Shown here piece by piece: positions 17,356 to 26,811 of a DNA stretch of 64,000 bases. This stretch comes from Dehalococcoides mccartyi 195 (GTDB lineage: Bacteria; Chloroflexota; Dehalococcoidia; Dehalococcoidales; Dehalococcoidaceae). Location: positions 868,001 to 932,000 of the forward strand of contig NC_002936.3 of the NCBI RefSeq assembly GCF_000011905.1. Reading direction: 5' to 3'. Below the pieces are notes generated by a model. That model ran no database searches, was not told the origin of the DNA, and saw only the letters and a list, made by a program, of their open reading frames with translations. A program made the position numbers and the translations under genes. Position 1 is the stretch's first letter. The number at the start of each line of letters is the position of its first letter.

Positions 17356-18138
17356 CTAAGTGTTCTTATCCGCCTCTTTTTGTTTCCTCTGGCGGTATAT
17401 AAAGAACGGAACAGCCAGGGCAATAAGTATCAGACCCACTACCTGGGCCTGTTCCAGCCCCAGAGCAAAATCATCATTCACCCGCACAAAACCAATAGCC
17501 ACTCTCCAGGCGGCATACAGGCTGATATACAGCAGAAAAAGCTGACCGTCCGGCCGCAGTTTTTTGGCTATAAACAAGCTGAAGGCAAAAAGACACAGCA
17601 AAAATATTATTTCGTAAGCCTGGGTAGGAACAACCTCCACCCCGTAAGGTGCGGCTGAGGCAGGGTTAGTATAAATCACACTGCAGCCGCTGCCGCCGTA
17701 TTCCCCGTAACAACACCCATTCAGCAAACACCCCACCCGGCCTATCGCCTGCCCCAGCAGTATGCCCGGAACAGCTACATCCAGCAGGTAACCCAGATTG
17801 AAATGGGAATAACGGCTGTAAATCCACAAGCCTATAGTTGCACCGATAATAGCCCCGAATATGGTTAAACCTTCACCGCTTAGAATAGCTCCTGGGTTAA
17901 GGCTGTAATATTCCCAGGCATCTATAACATGCAGGAGCTTTGAAAAAATAATGCCGGAGGGAATGGCGATAATAGCCGCAGTCAGCACCGTATCATAAGA
18001 AATATCAGCCCCGCGTTTAATCCGCCAGAATATCCAGGAAACCAGTGCTATCACACCCAGGGCCATCATGATTCCGTACCATTTGACCACCAGCGAACCG
18101 ATGCTGAAGGCTACCGGGTCTACATTTATTTCAAACAT
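17356..18138 (-). CDS. lgt: Prolipoprotein diacylglyceryl transferase
   Basis: 260 residues with about seven membrane segments. The Lgt signature region is GQAIGRVGCLLNGCCYGE, the cysteine-rich variant seen in several non-proteobacterial lineages, and VKWYGIMMALG opens the core. It transfers diacylglycerol from phosphatidylglycerol to the lipobox cysteine of prelipoproteins. ACAGGT lies 5 nt before the ATG. Stands alone, convergent with plsY. Confidence 0.92.
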   Translation of the reverse strand: MFEINVDPVAFSIGSLVVKWYGIMMALGVIALVSWIFWRIKRGADISYDTVLTAAIIAIPSGIIFSKLLHVIDAWEYYSLNPGAILSGEGLTIFGAIIGATIGLWIYSRYSHFNLGYLLDVAVPGILLGQAIGRVGCLLNGCCYGEYGGSGCSVIYTNPASAAPYGVEVVPTQAYEIIFLLCLFAFSLFIAKKLRPDGQLFLLYISLYAAWRVAIGFVRVNDDFALGLEQAQVVGLILIALAVPFFIYRQRKQKEADKNT

Positions 18139-18204
18139 AAATACCTGTCCTGTTTCAATTTTTAAAAAGTACTATATTAAAATTATACCCGAACAAATTC
18201 AGCA

Positions 18205-20499
18205 TCACAAACAGGCATTGCCCAGGCATCTTTCCAGTACGGCTTTAGCCCCGTTTTTATCCAGCGGTTTGTTATTATTGCCGCACTTGGGTGACTGAAC
18301 GCAACTGGGACAGCCGTCTATGCAGGTGCATTTTTCAATAAAGTTTCTGGCGGCTTCCCAAAGGTCTTTGATGACTTCATATCCCTTTTCGGCAATACCC
18401 ACCCCGCCGGGGTGTCCGTCATATATAAATATGGCCGGAGTACCGGTATCCGGGTGGAGCGGGGTAGAAACACCGCCGATATCTCCCCGGTCACACAGGG
18501 CAAATAAAGGCAGCAACCCGATAAGGGCGTGTTCGGCGGCGTGGATAGCCCCGTGAAAATCCATTTTAGTTTTTCCCATAGCGGAGACTATGTCAGAAGG
18601 CAGTTTAAACCAGACAGCTATAGTGGGAAAAGTCTGCGGCGGCAAATCCAGCTGCTCCTCGCTCAATACCTGCTCTGTAAACTGGGCTTTACGCCTGTAG
18701 CCGGTTACAGTTAAAGTAACATCAACCTTGCCCAGATATACGCTGATATCCCCCACCAGTTTGTTTTTGAGCACTTCAATTATGCTTATTTCGGTAAGGT
18801 CACGGGTAACCGTATAGTAGTCCAGTTTTTTCTTTTCCAGCAGGGCTATCTGGGAGTTAAGGTCAAAACGGCTTACCAGATAGCTTTCACCCTGATGCAG
18901 ATAGACCGCCCCCGGATAGGCCTGCAAAAAGGCGGTTTGAAAGTCCAGCGTCTCAATAATCTGTCCGCTTTCGGCATCTATCAGACAGAAATCCTTGCCC
19001 GAAGCCGAACGGATACTGATATCTCCGGCGGGATAAGAAATATCGGCTGACAGATAATAATTGTCCCTCCGCTTATTAAGCACTCTTTCCTGGGCAAGTG
19101 TATCCAGCTCCTCAATCAGGTTTTCACCGAACATATCCGTTTCACTGGCGTTTACCGGCATCTCCCAGGCGGCACATAAAAGATGAACCCGGTAGATATA
19201 TGGATTTTCCGGATTGATAAAAGTGCCTTCAAAACCGCTGTTAAACAGTTTTTCGGGGTTATTCATATAATACTGGTCAAGGGGGTTATCCAGCCCCAGC
19301 AAAAAGGAAAGGGAGTGTCCGCACCTTCGGCCGCTGCGCCCTGCCTGCTGAAAAGTGCTGGAGATACTGCCCGGAAAGCCGGTCAGTATGGTAGCCCCCA
19401 GGTCACCTATATCTATTCCCAGCTCAAGTGCATTAGTGGAAACCGCCCCAAGCAATCTGCCTGAGAAAAGCTCTTTTTCTATCTTGCGGCGGTCTTCGGC
19501 GGTATACCCTCCCCGATAAGGCTTGATGAGGTCTGCAAACTCCGGCTTTATGGCTATCAGGCGGTCACGCGAATATTTATAAATAAGCTCGGTCAGCCGT
19601 TTGGTACGGGTAAAGTCCAGGGTACGTATTTCGTGGCTGACCAGTTCGCTTAGAAGAAACGAAGACTCCGAGTTGGCGCTATGGCGTATGCCGTTAGCCG
19701 GGTCAATAATGGGCGGATTCCAAAAGACAAAATCTTTTTCTGACCTGGGAGCGCCGTCATTATCTACCACTGAAAAAGGCAGCCCGGTCAGACTTTGGGC
19801 ATGAACGCCGGGGCTGGCTATAGTAGCCGAACTGAGAATAAACTGCGGGGAACTGCCGTAGTAACGGCAAAGACGCCGAAGCCTGCGGATAATGTTTGCC
19901 AGATGCGAACCAAATACCCCCCGGTAAATATGGGCTTCGTCTATCACCACATATTCCAGGTGGCGTAAAAACCGCCCCCACTTCTGGTGAGACGGCAGTA
20001 TGGAAACATGGAGCATATCCGGGTTTGAAAGTATAATCCGGGCTTTCAGGCGTATATCCGCACGGCTGTTGCCGGGGGTATCGCCGTCATATACAGCTAT
20101 TTCCTCATCTGCCAGGAGTGAAGGCACTGCCAAAGATTTCAGGCTTCGCAGCTGGTCCTGTGCCAAAGCCTTAGCCGGGTAAAGGTATAAAGCTCTGGCA
20201 TTCGGGTCTGAGAGCAGTTTTTCCAGCACCGGCAGGTTATAGCACAAGCTTTTGCCGCTGGCCGCCGGGGTGGCCACGATAATATTCTTCCCCTGCCGGC
20301 TAAGGTTTACAGCATTTGCCTGATGGGTGTACAAGGGCAAAATCCGTTTTTTCCTGAGGCGTGCATCTATCCGGGGCAACAGCGGGGCGTCAGTTCTGGC
20401 ATATTCCGCCGGACGGTATGGCAGGCGTTCAATATGGGCTATCTGCTCCTGATAATCAGGCAGGGACGCAATGTAGGCTAAAAATTCGGTAGTTTCCAA
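18205..20499 (-). CDS. MrfA-type DEAD/DEAH helicase with DUF1998 zinc-binding domain
   Basis: 764 residues, the usual MrfA length. RecA-like domain 1 has the Q-motif region LYTHQANAVNLSRQGKNII, Walker A ATPAASGKS, Walker B DEAH and SSATI; domain 2 ends with QQAGRSGRR. The C-terminal DUF1998 part carries a four-cysteine cluster CTCIDGCPSCVQSPKCG. MrfA acts in repair of mitomycin-type DNA damage in Bacillus; that role here is by homology. It follows the DUF503 gene by 11 nt. Confidence 0.88.
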   Translation of the reverse strand: METTEFLAYIASLPDYQEQIAHIERLPYRPAEYARTDAPLLPRIDARLRKKRILPLYTHQANAVNLSRQGKNIIVATPAASGKSLCYNLPVLEKLLSDPNARALYLYPAKALAQDQLRSLKSLAVPSLLADEEIAVYDGDTPGNSRADIRLKARIILSNPDMLHVSILPSHQKWGRFLRHLEYVVIDEAHIYRGVFGSHLANIIRRLRRLCRYYGSSPQFILSSATIASPGVHAQSLTGLPFSVVDNDGAPRSEKDFVFWNPPIIDPANGIRHSANSESSFLLSELVSHEIRTLDFTRTKRLTELIYKYSRDRLIAIKPEFADLIKPYRGGYTAEDRRKIEKELFSGRLLGAVSTNALELGIDIGDLGATILTGFPGSISSTFQQAGRSGRRCGHSLSFLLGLDNPLDQYYMNNPEKLFNSGFEGTFINPENPYIYRVHLLCAAWEMPVNASETDMFGENLIEELDTLAQERVLNKRRDNYYLSADISYPAGDISIRSASGKDFCLIDAESGQIIETLDFQTAFLQAYPGAVYLHQGESYLVSRFDLNSQIALLEKKKLDYYTVTRDLTEISIIEVLKNKLVGDISVYLGKVDVTLTVTGYRRKAQFTEQVLSEEQLDLPPQTFPTIAVWFKLPSDIVSAMGKTKMDFHGAIHAAEHALIGLLPLFALCDRGDIGGVSTPLHPDTGTPAIFIYDGHPGGVGIAEKGYEVIKDLWEAARNFIEKCTCIDGCPSCVQSPKCGNNNKPLDKNGAKAVLERCLGNACL

Positions 20500-20510
20500 A
20501 AGCCTTTATC

Positions 20511-20807
20511 CTAAACCGCCATTATTTCAATCTGAAAATCACGTATAACCACATCAAACCCGCCATCAGTCACAAAAGCCAATACTTTATTCAGTAACTG
20601 GTCAGCCACCACAGCACTGTTGCTGATACAGCTTATACCAATAACCGCCGTCTTCCATCTGTCCATTTCTTCGGCTTCGGCTACCGAAAGATTAAAACGG
20701 TTTTGCAACTGCCTGATTAACGGCTGAATAATCTGGCGTTTGCCCTTCAGCGAGGTATTTTCAGGCAAGTCCAGCCACAGTTTTAATATACCGGCGTGCA
20801 AACTCAC
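20511..20807 (-). CDS. DUF503 (YlxP-like) protein
   Basis: 98 residues from a GTG start after GAGGTG. It matches the DUF503 pattern: HAGILKLWLDLPENTSLKGKR near the start and VAEAEEMDRWKTAVIGIS in the middle. Members often sit in the nusA-infB-rbfA operon and are linked to ribosome maturation; here it heads the helicase operon instead, although that operon is in the window at 33453-36979. Function unproven. Confidence 0.85.
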   Translation of the reverse strand: MSLHAGILKLWLDLPENTSLKGKRQIIQPLIRQLQNRFNLSVAEAEEMDRWKTAVIGISCISNSAVVADQLLNKVLAFVTDGGFDVVIRDFQIEIMAV

Positions 20808-20836
20808 CCAAACACCTCTTTTAAAGCCCTTAAATG

Positions 20837-20865
20837 AATATAGCGTTACCCATATATTACGTCAA
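20837..20865 (-). promoter_or_regulatory. Promoter of the DUF503-helicase operon
   Basis: Minus strand TTGACG (20860-20865), a 17-bp spacer and TATATT (20837-20842). Confidence 0.7.
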
Positions 20866-20916
20866 GTAAACACTTGCCGGAATATGGTATATTATACCTA
20901 AATATAGCGCATTTGT

Positions 20917-20945
20917 TTTACAACACAGGTACAGTGTGATATAAT
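20917..20945 (+). promoter_or_regulatory. Promoter of rpsO-pnp
   Basis: TTTACA (20917-20922), a 17-bp spacer and extended TGA-TATAAT (20937-20945). One of the strongest promoters in the window, as expected for a ribosomal-protein gene. Confidence 0.8.
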
Positions 20946-20986
20946 TTTGACTTTAAATTGAGTAGAATAACATAAGGGGAATAAGT

Positions 20987-21250
20987 TTGGACAAACAGGA
21001 AAAATCTCTGATTATCAACGAATTCAAAAAGAGCGAAAACGATACCGGCTCTACTGAAGTGCAGGTAGCCTTGCTCACTGCCCGTATTCACCAGTTAACC
21101 ACCCACATGATTGCTAATAAACATGACTTTCATACCAAGAGAAGCCTGCTTACTTTGGTTGGCCGCCGCCGCCGCTTGCTCTCATACATGCGCAACAATA
21201 ACGGGGCCGGTTATCAGGAGCTTATTGCCAATCTTGGCCTTAGAAAATAA
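20987..21250 (+). CDS. rpsO: Ribosomal protein S15
   Basis: 87 residues from a TTG start 7 nt after AAGGGGA. S15 features: NDTGSTEVQVALLTARI, LTTHMIANKHDFHTKRSL and LVGRRRRLLSYM. It binds 16S rRNA helices 20-22 early in 30S assembly. The rpsO-pnp pair is widely conserved. Confidence 0.97.
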   Translation: MDKQEKSLIINEFKKSENDTGSTEVQVALLTARIHQLTTHMIANKHDFHTKRSLLTLVGRRRRLLSYMRNNNGAGYQELIANLGLRK

Positions 21251-21291
21251 ATATTGCCAAAGGCAAATAACCCTGTAAGGAGATTACGTTA

Positions 21292-23454
21292 TTGATAACT
21301 GCCAACTCATTTGAACGAACTATTGGCGGCAGAAAACTTACTATAGAGAGCGGGAAAATGGCCCGCCTTGCAGATGCCGCAGTAACTATCCGCTATGCGG
21401 ATACCGAATTACTGGTAACACTTTGTGCTGCCAAAAAACCGCGCGAAGGGGTGGATTTCCTCCCCCTGACTATAGACTACGAAGAGCGGATGTATGCCGC
21501 AGGCAAAATCCCCGGCGGGTTTATCCGCCGCGAAGGACGCCCCAGTGAACAGGCTATTTTGGCCGGACGTCTGACAGACAGACCTCTCCGCCCCCTTCTC
21601 CCCAAGGAGTGGCGGAATGAACTTCAGATTATTATCACCGTAATTGCCTCAGACAAGGAAAATGACGCTGATATCTGGGGTGTGGTAGGTGCTTCAACCG
21701 TTCTTACCATGTCACAAATACCCTACGAAGGCCCGGTGGGAGCCAGCCGCGTAGGTTATACAAACGGCGAATTCGTGCTTAACCCCACCTTTGCCCAGCT
21801 GGAACAAAGCCAGATGGATTTGGTGGTAGTCAGCACCCGTAAAGCCGTAGTTATGATTGAAGCCGGGTCTAAGGAAATTCCCGAAGACCTTATGATTAAA
21901 GCGATTGAGTTTGCCCATCAGGCAAATCAGGAGCTTATTGACCTGCAGGATGAAATCCGCGCCAAGCTGGGCAAGGAAAAACTGCCGGTGCCGGTGCTGG
22001 AAATACCCGAAGAAGTCAAAGCAGCGGTAGCCGCCTTTGTAAAAGGGCGAGTAAACGAAGCCCTGAGCCATCAGGATAAAACCCTCCGTGAAAATGCGGT
22101 TGAAGCCCTTCAGAGCGAACTGGTTGAAGCTTTGGCAGAGACATATGCCGAAGGCGATATTCTGGCCGCTTATGATAAAGAAATCAAAAAGGCTATCCGC
22201 TCAACTATACTTGAAAAAGATATCAGGGTAAACGGACGGGGTATTAAGCAGCTCCGCCAGCTGGACGCTGAAACAGGTATTCTGCCCCGCGTTCACGGTT
22301 CAGCTTTGTTCACCCGGGGTGATACCCAGGTTATGGCCATTACCACACTGGGTTCTTTGCAGGAAGCCCAGCAGCTGGACGGCTTGAGTGCCGAAGATAC
22401 CAAGCGTTTTATGCTTCACTATAATTTTGCCCCCTTCTCTACCGGTGAAGTTAAGCGTTCCGGCTCCCCCGGACGGCGTGAAATCGGTCATGGTGCTTTA
22501 GCTGAAAGGGCTTTGGTGCCTGTCCTGCCCACTCCCGAAGAATTTCCCTATACCATTCGTATGGTAGCTGACGTAGTCGGTTCATCAGGCTCTACTTCTA
22601 TGGGCAGTGTCTGTTCGTCCAGTTTGTCACTTATGGATGCAGGTGTACCAGTTAAAAAAGCTGTTGCCGGTATTTCCATCGGCCTTATTACCGGTGAAAA
22701 TGATACCTACTGCACCATTACTGATATTGAAGGTATTGAAGATAACTACGGCGATATGGATTTCAAAGTTGCCGGTACCCGTGACGGCATAACCGCCATA
22801 CAGGTGGATATGAAAGTCAAGGGTATCAGCTTTGACGTTATCCGTGACGCTATCTACCAGGCCAAAGAAGCCCGCTATACCATACTGGAAGTAATGGACA
22901 AGGCTCTTGCCCAGCCCAAGACCGAGCTTAGCCCTTACGCCCCCAGAATGTACAAGATAAGCATTGACCCCTCCAAGATTGGCAGTGTTATCGGCAGCGG
23001 CGGCAAGACCATCCGCTCTATTATTGAGCAGACCAATACCACCGTTGATATTGAAAATGACGGCACAGTGGTCATCGGTGCTACTGACGAAGCTTCGGCC
23101 CAAAAAGCTATAAAGATAATTGAAGACCTGACCAAAGATGTAGAAGCCGGCAGTGTTTATACCGGTAAAGTTACCCGGATAATGACCTTTGGTGCTTTTG
23201 TTGAAATCCTGCCCGGCAAAGAGGGCATGGTACACATAAGCGAACTGGCCGACCACAGAGTGGAAAAAGTGGAAGACGTAGTTAAAGTGGGTGACGAAAT
23301 AACAGTAAAGGTAACTGAGATTGATTCACAGGGCAGAATAAACCTGTCACGCCGGGTCATTCTCAATCCCAATGCTGTTCCCATCTCCCGCAACCGTGAT
23401 TCCCAGCCGCGCCGTTCCGGGCCTTTCCGCCCTCAAGACCGGTCTAACTCATAA
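21292..23454 (+). CDS. pnp: Polynucleotide phosphorylase
   Basis: 720 residues from TTG 21292 with a GTAAGGAG site. Two RNase PH domains (the second with GTSGxxS-like GSSGSTSMGSVCSSSLSLMD and the FAPFSTGEV loop), a KH domain (IGSVIGSGGKTIRSIIEQT) and an S1 domain (GKVTRIMTFGAFVEILPG). It degrades RNA 3' to 5' with phosphate. The dapB start follows 16 nt after its stop. Confidence 0.97.
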   Translation: MITANSFERTIGGRKLTIESGKMARLADAAVTIRYADTELLVTLCAAKKPREGVDFLPLTIDYEERMYAAGKIPGGFIRREGRPSEQAILAGRLTDRPLRPLLPKEWRNELQIIITVIASDKENDADIWGVVGASTVLTMSQIPYEGPVGASRVGYTNGEFVLNPTFAQLEQSQMDLVVVSTRKAVVMIEAGSKEIPEDLMIKAIEFAHQANQELIDLQDEIRAKLGKEKLPVPVLEIPEEVKAAVAAFVKGRVNEALSHQDKTLRENAVEALQSELVEALAETYAEGDILAAYDKEIKKAIRSTILEKDIRVNGRGIKQLRQLDAETGILPRVHGSALFTRGDTQVMAITTLGSLQEAQQLDGLSAEDTKRFMLHYNFAPFSTGEVKRSGSPGRREIGHGALAERALVPVLPTPEEFPYTIRMVADVVGSSGSTSMGSVCSSSLSLMDAGVPVKKAVAGISIGLITGENDTYCTITDIEGIEDNYGDMDFKVAGTRDGITAIQVDMKVKGISFDVIRDAIYQAKEARYTILEVMDKALAQPKTELSPYAPRMYKISIDPSKIGSVIGSGGKTIRSIIEQTNTTVDIENDGTVVIGATDEASAQKAIKIIEDLTKDVEAGSVYTGKVTRIMTFGAFVEILPGKEGMVHISELADHRVEKVEDVVKVGDEITVKVTEIDSQGRINLSRRVILNPNAVPISRNRDSQPRRSGPFRPQDRSNS

Positions 23455-23470
23455 TATATTAGGAGGCGCT

Positions 23471-24262
23471 ATGACACCTATAAAGGTTGTAGTTCACGGT
23501 GCCTCAGGCAAAATGGGCCAGGAGGTCTTAAAGACCCTGTGCCAGGAAAATAACCTTCTTCCGGTGGGAGCAGTGGACATACGGGCAAAAAGCCCTGCCC
23601 TGCCCCTGCCGGACGGAAGCGGCTCTATCCCCTATTCGGCAGACCTCTCTTCCGTTCTTTCGCAGACCAAGCCGGATGTAATGGTAGATTTTACTATTGC
23701 CAAAGCTTCCATGCCTGCTATCCGCATTGCCGCCGCCCACAAGGTTAATCTGGTTATAGGCACTACCGGCTTTTCGCCTGAGGAAATATCAGAAATTGAA
23801 CAGCTGGCTAAAACTAATGATATCGGCATTATAGTTGCACCCAACTTTGCCCTTGGTGCTATAATAATGGTTCACTTGGCACAGGAAGCATCACGTTTCC
23901 TTGCCAGCGCCGAAGTGATAGAGCTGCATCACGATAAGAAACTGGACTCACCTTCCGGTACTGCGCTGGCTACAGCAGCCGCCATGCTTAAAACCCGGGG
24001 TGAAGCCTTTAACAAACCGGCTAAGGAAAATATGTCAGATGCCCGCGGACAGGAACATGACGGCATCCGGGTGCACAGTGTGCGCCTGCCGGGTTTGCTG
24101 GCCCATCAGGAAGTTATTTTCGGAGCGGCCGGTCAATCTTTGACTATACGGCATGATGCCTTCAGCCGCGAATGTTATATGCCCGGTGTGGTACTGGCGA
24201 TAAAAGAAATAGTCCAAACCAAAGGTTTTGTTTTCGGTCTGGACAAACTGCTTAAGCTTTAG
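23471..24262 (+). CDS. dapB: 4-hydroxy-tetrahydrodipicolinate reductase
   Basis: 263 residues from ATG 23471, preceded by AGGAGG at 23461. NAD(P)-binding VHGASGKMGQ, substrate loop ELHHDKKLDSPSGTA and the FGAAGQSLTIRHDA C-terminus are typical. It reduces hydroxy-tetrahydrodipicolinate in lysine and diaminopimelate synthesis. An upstream in-frame reading inside pnp is not used. Operon dapB-asd-dapA. Confidence 0.95.
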   Translation: MTPIKVVVHGASGKMGQEVLKTLCQENNLLPVGAVDIRAKSPALPLPDGSGSIPYSADLSSVLSQTKPDVMVDFTIAKASMPAIRIAAAHKVNLVIGTTGFSPEEISEIEQLAKTNDIGIIVAPNFALGAIIMVHLAQEASRFLASAEVIELHHDKKLDSPSGTALATAAAMLKTRGEAFNKPAKENMSDARGQEHDGIRVHSVRLPGLLAHQEVIFGAAGQSLTIRHDAFSRECYMPGVVLAIKEIVQTKGFVFGLDKLLKL

Positions 24263-24272
24263 GAGGCAGTCC

Positions 24273-25289
24273 ATGGGTTACAGAGTGGCCATAGTAGGTG
24301 CTACCGGAATGGTAGGTCAGGAATTTATAAAAGTACTGGAGAAACGGGATTTTCCTATGGATACCGTTTCACTCCTGGCGTCAGACCGCTCTGCGGGCAA
24401 GAAAATGATGGTCAAAGGCGAGGAAATAGAGGTCAGGGAGACCGCCTATGATTCGTTTAATAACGTGGATATAGCTTTGTTCTCTGCCGGGGCGGATATT
24501 TCACGCCATTTTGCCCCCATTGCCGCCCAGCACAAAGCAATAGTAGTAGATAACAGTGCCGCTTTCCGCATGGACCCCAAAGTCCCCCTGGTAGTACCGG
24601 AAGTGAATATTGAAGATATTACCAGGCATAAAGGGATTATTGCCAACCCCAATTGCTCTACCATTCAGATGGTAGTCGCCCTGTACCCTCTGCACAAGGT
24701 AAATCCAATTAAACGTATTGTGGTAACTACCTTTCAGGCTGTGTCCGGCACGGGCGTAAACGCGGTAGATGAGCTGCAAACCCAAACCCGCCAGCTCCTT
24801 GACGGACAGAAAGCGGTTGCCCATGTATATTCCCACCAGATTGCCTTTAATGTGCTGCCGGAGATTGACGTTTTTCTGGACAGCGGCTATACCAAGGAAG
24901 AATGGAAAATGCTGGAAGAAACCCGCAAGATTATGCATGCTGACAACATACAGCTTTCAGCTACCTGCGTAAGAGTACCGGTTATCACCGGCCATTCTGA
25001 AGCTGTAACTATAGAATTTGAACGTCCCATGGAGCCGGAACAGGCCCGGGATATACTCCTTCGGTCACCGGGTATAAAAGTACTGGACGAACCGGCTGTC
25101 AAACTTTATCCGCACCCCTGGCTGGCCACCGGTACAGACGAGGTATTTGTGGGACGGATACGCAAAGACATTTCCAACCCCAATGGTTTGGTTATGTGGG
25201 TGGTGGCGGACAATGTCCGGAAAGGCGCGGCCCTAAACGCCGTCCAGATTGCCGAAGAACTGGTCAACCGCGGCATGATAGGAGGTTAA
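24273..25289 (+). CDS. asd: Aspartate-semialdehyde dehydrogenase
   Basis: 338 residues from ATG 24273 after AGGAGG. NADP-binding VAIVGATGMVGQEF and the catalytic cysteine in NPNCSTIQMV are clear, with the HIS/ARG site RVPVITGHSEAV. It makes aspartate semialdehyde, the branch point to lysine, threonine and methionine. dapA starts one base after its stop. Confidence 0.96.
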   Translation: MGYRVAIVGATGMVGQEFIKVLEKRDFPMDTVSLLASDRSAGKKMMVKGEEIEVRETAYDSFNNVDIALFSAGADISRHFAPIAAQHKAIVVDNSAAFRMDPKVPLVVPEVNIEDITRHKGIIANPNCSTIQMVVALYPLHKVNPIKRIVVTTFQAVSGTGVNAVDELQTQTRQLLDGQKAVAHVYSHQIAFNVLPEIDVFLDSGYTKEEWKMLEETRKIMHADNIQLSATCVRVPVITGHSEAVTIEFERPMEPEQARDILLRSPGIKVLDEPAVKLYPHPWLATGTDEVFVGRIRKDISNPNGLVMWVVADNVRKGAALNAVQIAEELVNRGMIGG

Positions 25290-25290
25290 G

Positions 25291-26184
25291 ATGAAAGAAT
25301 TAGGCAGGCTGATTACGGCCATGGTAACCCCGTTTAAAAAAGACGGGACAGTAGATTATGCCCAGGCTCAGAAACTGGCTCTGGGACTTCTTGATTCAGG
25401 CAGTGACGGGCTGGTGGTAGTTGGCACTACCGGCGAATCACCTACCGTTACCTGGGAAGAAGAACACGCCCTGTTTGCAGCTGTAAAATCTGCGGTCGGC
25501 AACCGGGGAAAGGTTATTGCCGGAACAGGTGCTAACAGCACCCAGGAAGCCCTGGAAAATACTCTCAAAGCGGAGAAGATTGGGGTAGATGCCTGTTTGC
25601 TGGTAGTGCCCTATTACAATAAACCCACCCAGGAGGGGTTGTACCTTCATTTCAAGACTATTGCCGAGGCTACCAAGCTTCCCTGCATACTTTATAATGT
25701 ACCCTCACGCACCATCACCCACATGAGTCCGGAAACAGTAATCCGCCTGAGCCAGATACCCAATATTGTGGGTGTCAAGGAAGCCAGCGGCAAACTGGAT
25801 GATATAGCCCAGATAATAAACAATGTCCGCCCTGATTTCACTGTCTGGAGCGGTAATGACAGTGATACCCTGCCCATGCTGGCCATGGGGGCTTACGGCG
25901 TTATCTCGGTAGCTTCCCACATAGTGGGCAAGCAAATAAAGGAGATGATAACCAGTTTTGTTTCGGGCAATACGGATAACGCAGCCGCTATTCACCGCCA
26001 CCTGACCCCGCTGATACGCTCACTTTTTGTAGTATCCAATCCCATACCTATCAAATACGCCCTGAATTACCTGGGGTTTGAAGTAGGCGGGCTTAGACTG
26101 CCCATGACCGAAGCAGATGAAAAAACTGCTGCCCTGATACGCGAAAGTCTGAAGGGCTATACTATAGACCTGCCCATAAAATAA
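25291..26184 (+). CDS. dapA: 4-hydroxy-tetrahydrodipicolinate synthase
   Basis: 297 residues. The Schiff-base lysine is in NIVGVKEASG; GTTGESPT binds pyruvate; VVPYYNKPTQEG and LYNVPSRT supply the catalytic tyrosines. It condenses pyruvate with aspartate semialdehyde. GGAGG before the ATG overlaps the asd end. With dapB and asd it forms a compact lysine/diaminopimelate operon. Confidence 0.96.
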   Translation: MKELGRLITAMVTPFKKDGTVDYAQAQKLALGLLDSGSDGLVVVGTTGESPTVTWEEEHALFAAVKSAVGNRGKVIAGTGANSTQEALENTLKAEKIGVDACLLVVPYYNKPTQEGLYLHFKTIAEATKLPCILYNVPSRTITHMSPETVIRLSQIPNIVGVKEASGKLDDIAQIINNVRPDFTVWSGNDSDTLPMLAMGAYGVISVASHIVGKQIKEMITSFVSGNTDNAAAIHRHLTPLIRSLFVVSNPIPIKYALNYLGFEVGGLRLPMTEADEKTAALIRESLKGYTIDLPIK

Positions 26185-26186
26185 AA

Positions 26187-26810
26187 ATGATACAGTCTGA
26201 CAATGGTCTCTACCGTTTGGAAAAAACGGATATAAAACGTCTTGCCTATGTAACTGCCGAAGCCTTCAAAGATGACCAGCTTACTTCGTACCTCCTGCAG
26301 GGAGATACCCGGAAAATTAAGCGGTTACCGGTTGTTTTTGAATACTATGCCGCACTGGGCATAAAATACGGGCAGGCTTATGCCTCTTCGCCTGATATGG
26401 AGGCAGTGTCCGTTTGGTTTGACGCCCCGGTGCATATTTCTCTCTGGCAGCTGATAAGCTGCGGCTTTCCCGTAAAAAACATGTGGTGCGGGTTTAATTA
26501 CTTTCAGCAGGATATGCATCTGAACAGCCTGTGTGACAAAATGAGAAACCAGCTATACCCTTTCCCCAACAAATATCTTGCCCTGCTGGCAGTTGCCCCC
26601 AAATACCGCTCCAGGGGATTTGCCAGTAAAGTAGTACGCCCTATTCTAGCCGAACTTGACCAAAGTAACACTGCGTCTTATCTTGAAACCCAAAACCAGA
26701 CAAATGTAAGTATGTACCGCCACTGGGGGTATGAAGAAATAGGCCAGTTTGGTATCCCGCTTGCCAATATTTCACTGCACGCCATGCTCAGGAAAAACAG
26801 AAAGGACTAA
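26187..26810 (+). CDS. GNAT-family N-acetyltransferase, copy 1
   Basis: 207 residues. The acetyl-CoA loop is LLAVAPKYRSRGFASKVV near residues 131-148; NTASYLETQNQTNVSMYRHWGYE follows (fold strand 5 and helix). It starts 2 nt after dapA, so it is in the lysine operon. It is paralogous to the next gene (shared GQAYASS and SYLETQ/CYLETQ positions). Substrate unknown; an aminoglycoside- or small-amine-type acceptor is possible. Confidence 0.85.
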   Translation: MIQSDNGLYRLEKTDIKRLAYVTAEAFKDDQLTSYLLQGDTRKIKRLPVVFEYYAALGIKYGQAYASSPDMEAVSVWFDAPVHISLWQLISCGFPVKNMWCGFNYFQQDMHLNSLCDKMRNQLYPFPNKYLALLAVAPKYRSRGFASKVVRPILAELDQSNTASYLETQNQTNVSMYRHWGYEEIGQFGIPLANISLHAMLRKNRKD

Positions 26811-26811
26811 C

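Noticed and set aside
23372-23470. N-terminal extension of dapB into pnp
   Set aside because: ATG 23471 has a perfect AGGAGG and matches the family start.
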